This document shows positions 5,859 to 6,453 of a stretch of 6,453 nt of DNA, piece by piece. Position 1 is the first letter of the stretch. Every line of letters starts with the position of its first letter. Source of the stretch: an uncultured Corynebacterium sp. (GTDB lineage: Bacteria > Actinomycetota > Actinomycetes > Mycobacteriales > Mycobacteriaceae); contig NZ_CABTZR010000102.1 in NCBI RefSeq assembly GCF_902489365.1, positions 1-6,453 of the forward strand, given 5' to 3'. The position numbers and the translations under genes were made by a program. The notes beneath the pieces were generated by a model. It searched no databases. It was given only the letters and a program-made list of their open reading frames with translations, and was not told the origin of the DNA.

Positions 5859-6453
5859 ACGACCCCGCAAGCCCCGAGTAAGCCCAACTGACTACCCGCG
5901 CATGCAGCAGTGGACCGCGCTGCACGCGCTCATGTTGAGCATCACTGTGGTGGCCTGCGGGGTCTTTATCGTCGCTGCTCGCAGAATCAAGGGAACCTCC
6001 CGCGAGACCTTTATCCGCCGGATGGTGGGCTGGGCCTTGCTGGTGGCGGGTACTGCGTGGACGGTCATCTCCCTAGACCCGAAGCAATTCGATATCCGGG
6101 AGTCTTTGCCTTTGCACCTGTGCGATGTGCTGCGTCCGATCTTGGCGCTGGGCCTGATCACCGGCAATGAGCATGCCCTGACCTTGACCTACTTCTGGGG
6201 CATCATCCTCAACCCGCAGGCCATTATCACCCCGGATGTCATCTACTACTTCTCACCGCGGTGGCTGCGGTTTGGCACCTACTGGTTCTTCCACATCGTG
6301 GCACTCGCCGTTTCGCTAGCACTGACCTTTGGCTTGGGCTACCGACCGACGTGGAAGGGCTATCGCTTCGCCGTGAAGGTCACGCCCGTGTGGATGGCCA
6401 CCGCGATGGCGGTTAATGCCAAGACCGACGGCAACTACGGCTTCCTCAACCAC
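5854..6453 (+). CDS. YwaF/TIGR02206-family integral membrane protein, 3' end cut off by the window
   Basis: The frame stays open from ATG 5854 to the window edge (200 residues, no stop), against about 230-250 for the family. Hydrophobic segments lie near 21-42, 56-74, 91-103, 111-127 and 143-162, with another beginning near 174. The family pattern is clear: ESLPLHLCD (83-91) with the conserved histidine and cysteine, YFWG (113-116), QAIITPD (122-128), His147, and near the edge Asn188 and GNYGFLNH (193-200). YwaF-like proteins are widespread in Gram-positive bacteria and have no established function. The start is uncertain: ATG 5854 overlaps a -10-like TATGAT, while ATG 5902 begins just before the first conserved segment (QQWTALHALM). 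Neither has a good ribosome site. It follows the exporter ATPase gene by 53 bp and probably has its own promoter. Confidence 0.85.
   Translation, partial: MIRPRKPRVSPTDYPRMQQWTALHALMLSITVVACGVFIVAARRIKGTSRETFIRRMVGWALLVAGTAWTVISLDPKQFDIRESLPLHLCDVLRPILALGLITGNEHALTLTYFWGIILNPQAIITPDVIYYFSPRWLRFGTYWFFHIVALAVSLALTFGLGYRPTWKGYRFAVKVTPVWMATAMAVNAKTDGNYGFLNH

Noticed and set aside
5885..5891. CAACTGA in the YwaF-family leader as another regulator half-site
   Set aside because: It is a single 6-of-7 match without a partner repeat, which is expected by chance.

Overview
The window reads as a chromosomal segment of a high-GC actinobacterium, most likely a Corynebacterium. The main reason is a divergent two-component-system/ABC-exporter pair with the layout of the corynebacterial heme-tolerance locus chrSA-hrtBA. 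Supporting signs are short or absent leaders before start codons, TAnnnT-type -10 elements and tight gene packing. Genus is inferred from gene families and order; no 16S or species-specific marker is present. There are eight protein genes, two of them cut by the window edges. I see no RNA gene, insertion sequence, CRISPR array or phage gene.

Left part (1-1257): the 5' portion of a YhdH/AcuI-type zinc-free medium-chain reductase on the minus strand (1-598) diverges from a VanZ-family membrane protein on the plus strand (685-1257). The 86 bp between them holds a probable leaderless promoter for the reductase and a likely promoter plus Shine-Dalgarno for the VanZ gene.

Centre (1261-4042, minus strand): a compact three-gene operon, transcribed from right to left. 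It encodes a six-helix membrane histidine kinase (ChrS-like), a NarL/LuxR-type response regulator (ChrA-like, overlapping the kinase gene by 8 bp) and an ArsO-like flavin monooxygenase whose ATG directly follows the regulator's stop codon. The monooxygenase is the unusual member: its junction implies co-expression with the heme-responsive pair. Its 3' end lies only 3 bp from the VanZ stop on the other strand.

Right-centre (4043-5800, plus strand): a short control region with a perfect 7-2-7 palindrome and extra half-sites, then hrtB-like (MacB/FtsX permease) and hrtA-like (ABC ATPase) genes overlapping as TAATG. The expected circuit is that the kinase senses heme at the membrane and phosphorylates the regulator. 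The regulator then binds the shared intergenic region and activates the exporter, which protects the membrane from heme.

Right edge (5854-6453): the 5' part of a YwaF/TIGR02206-family integral membrane protein of unknown function, running off the window.
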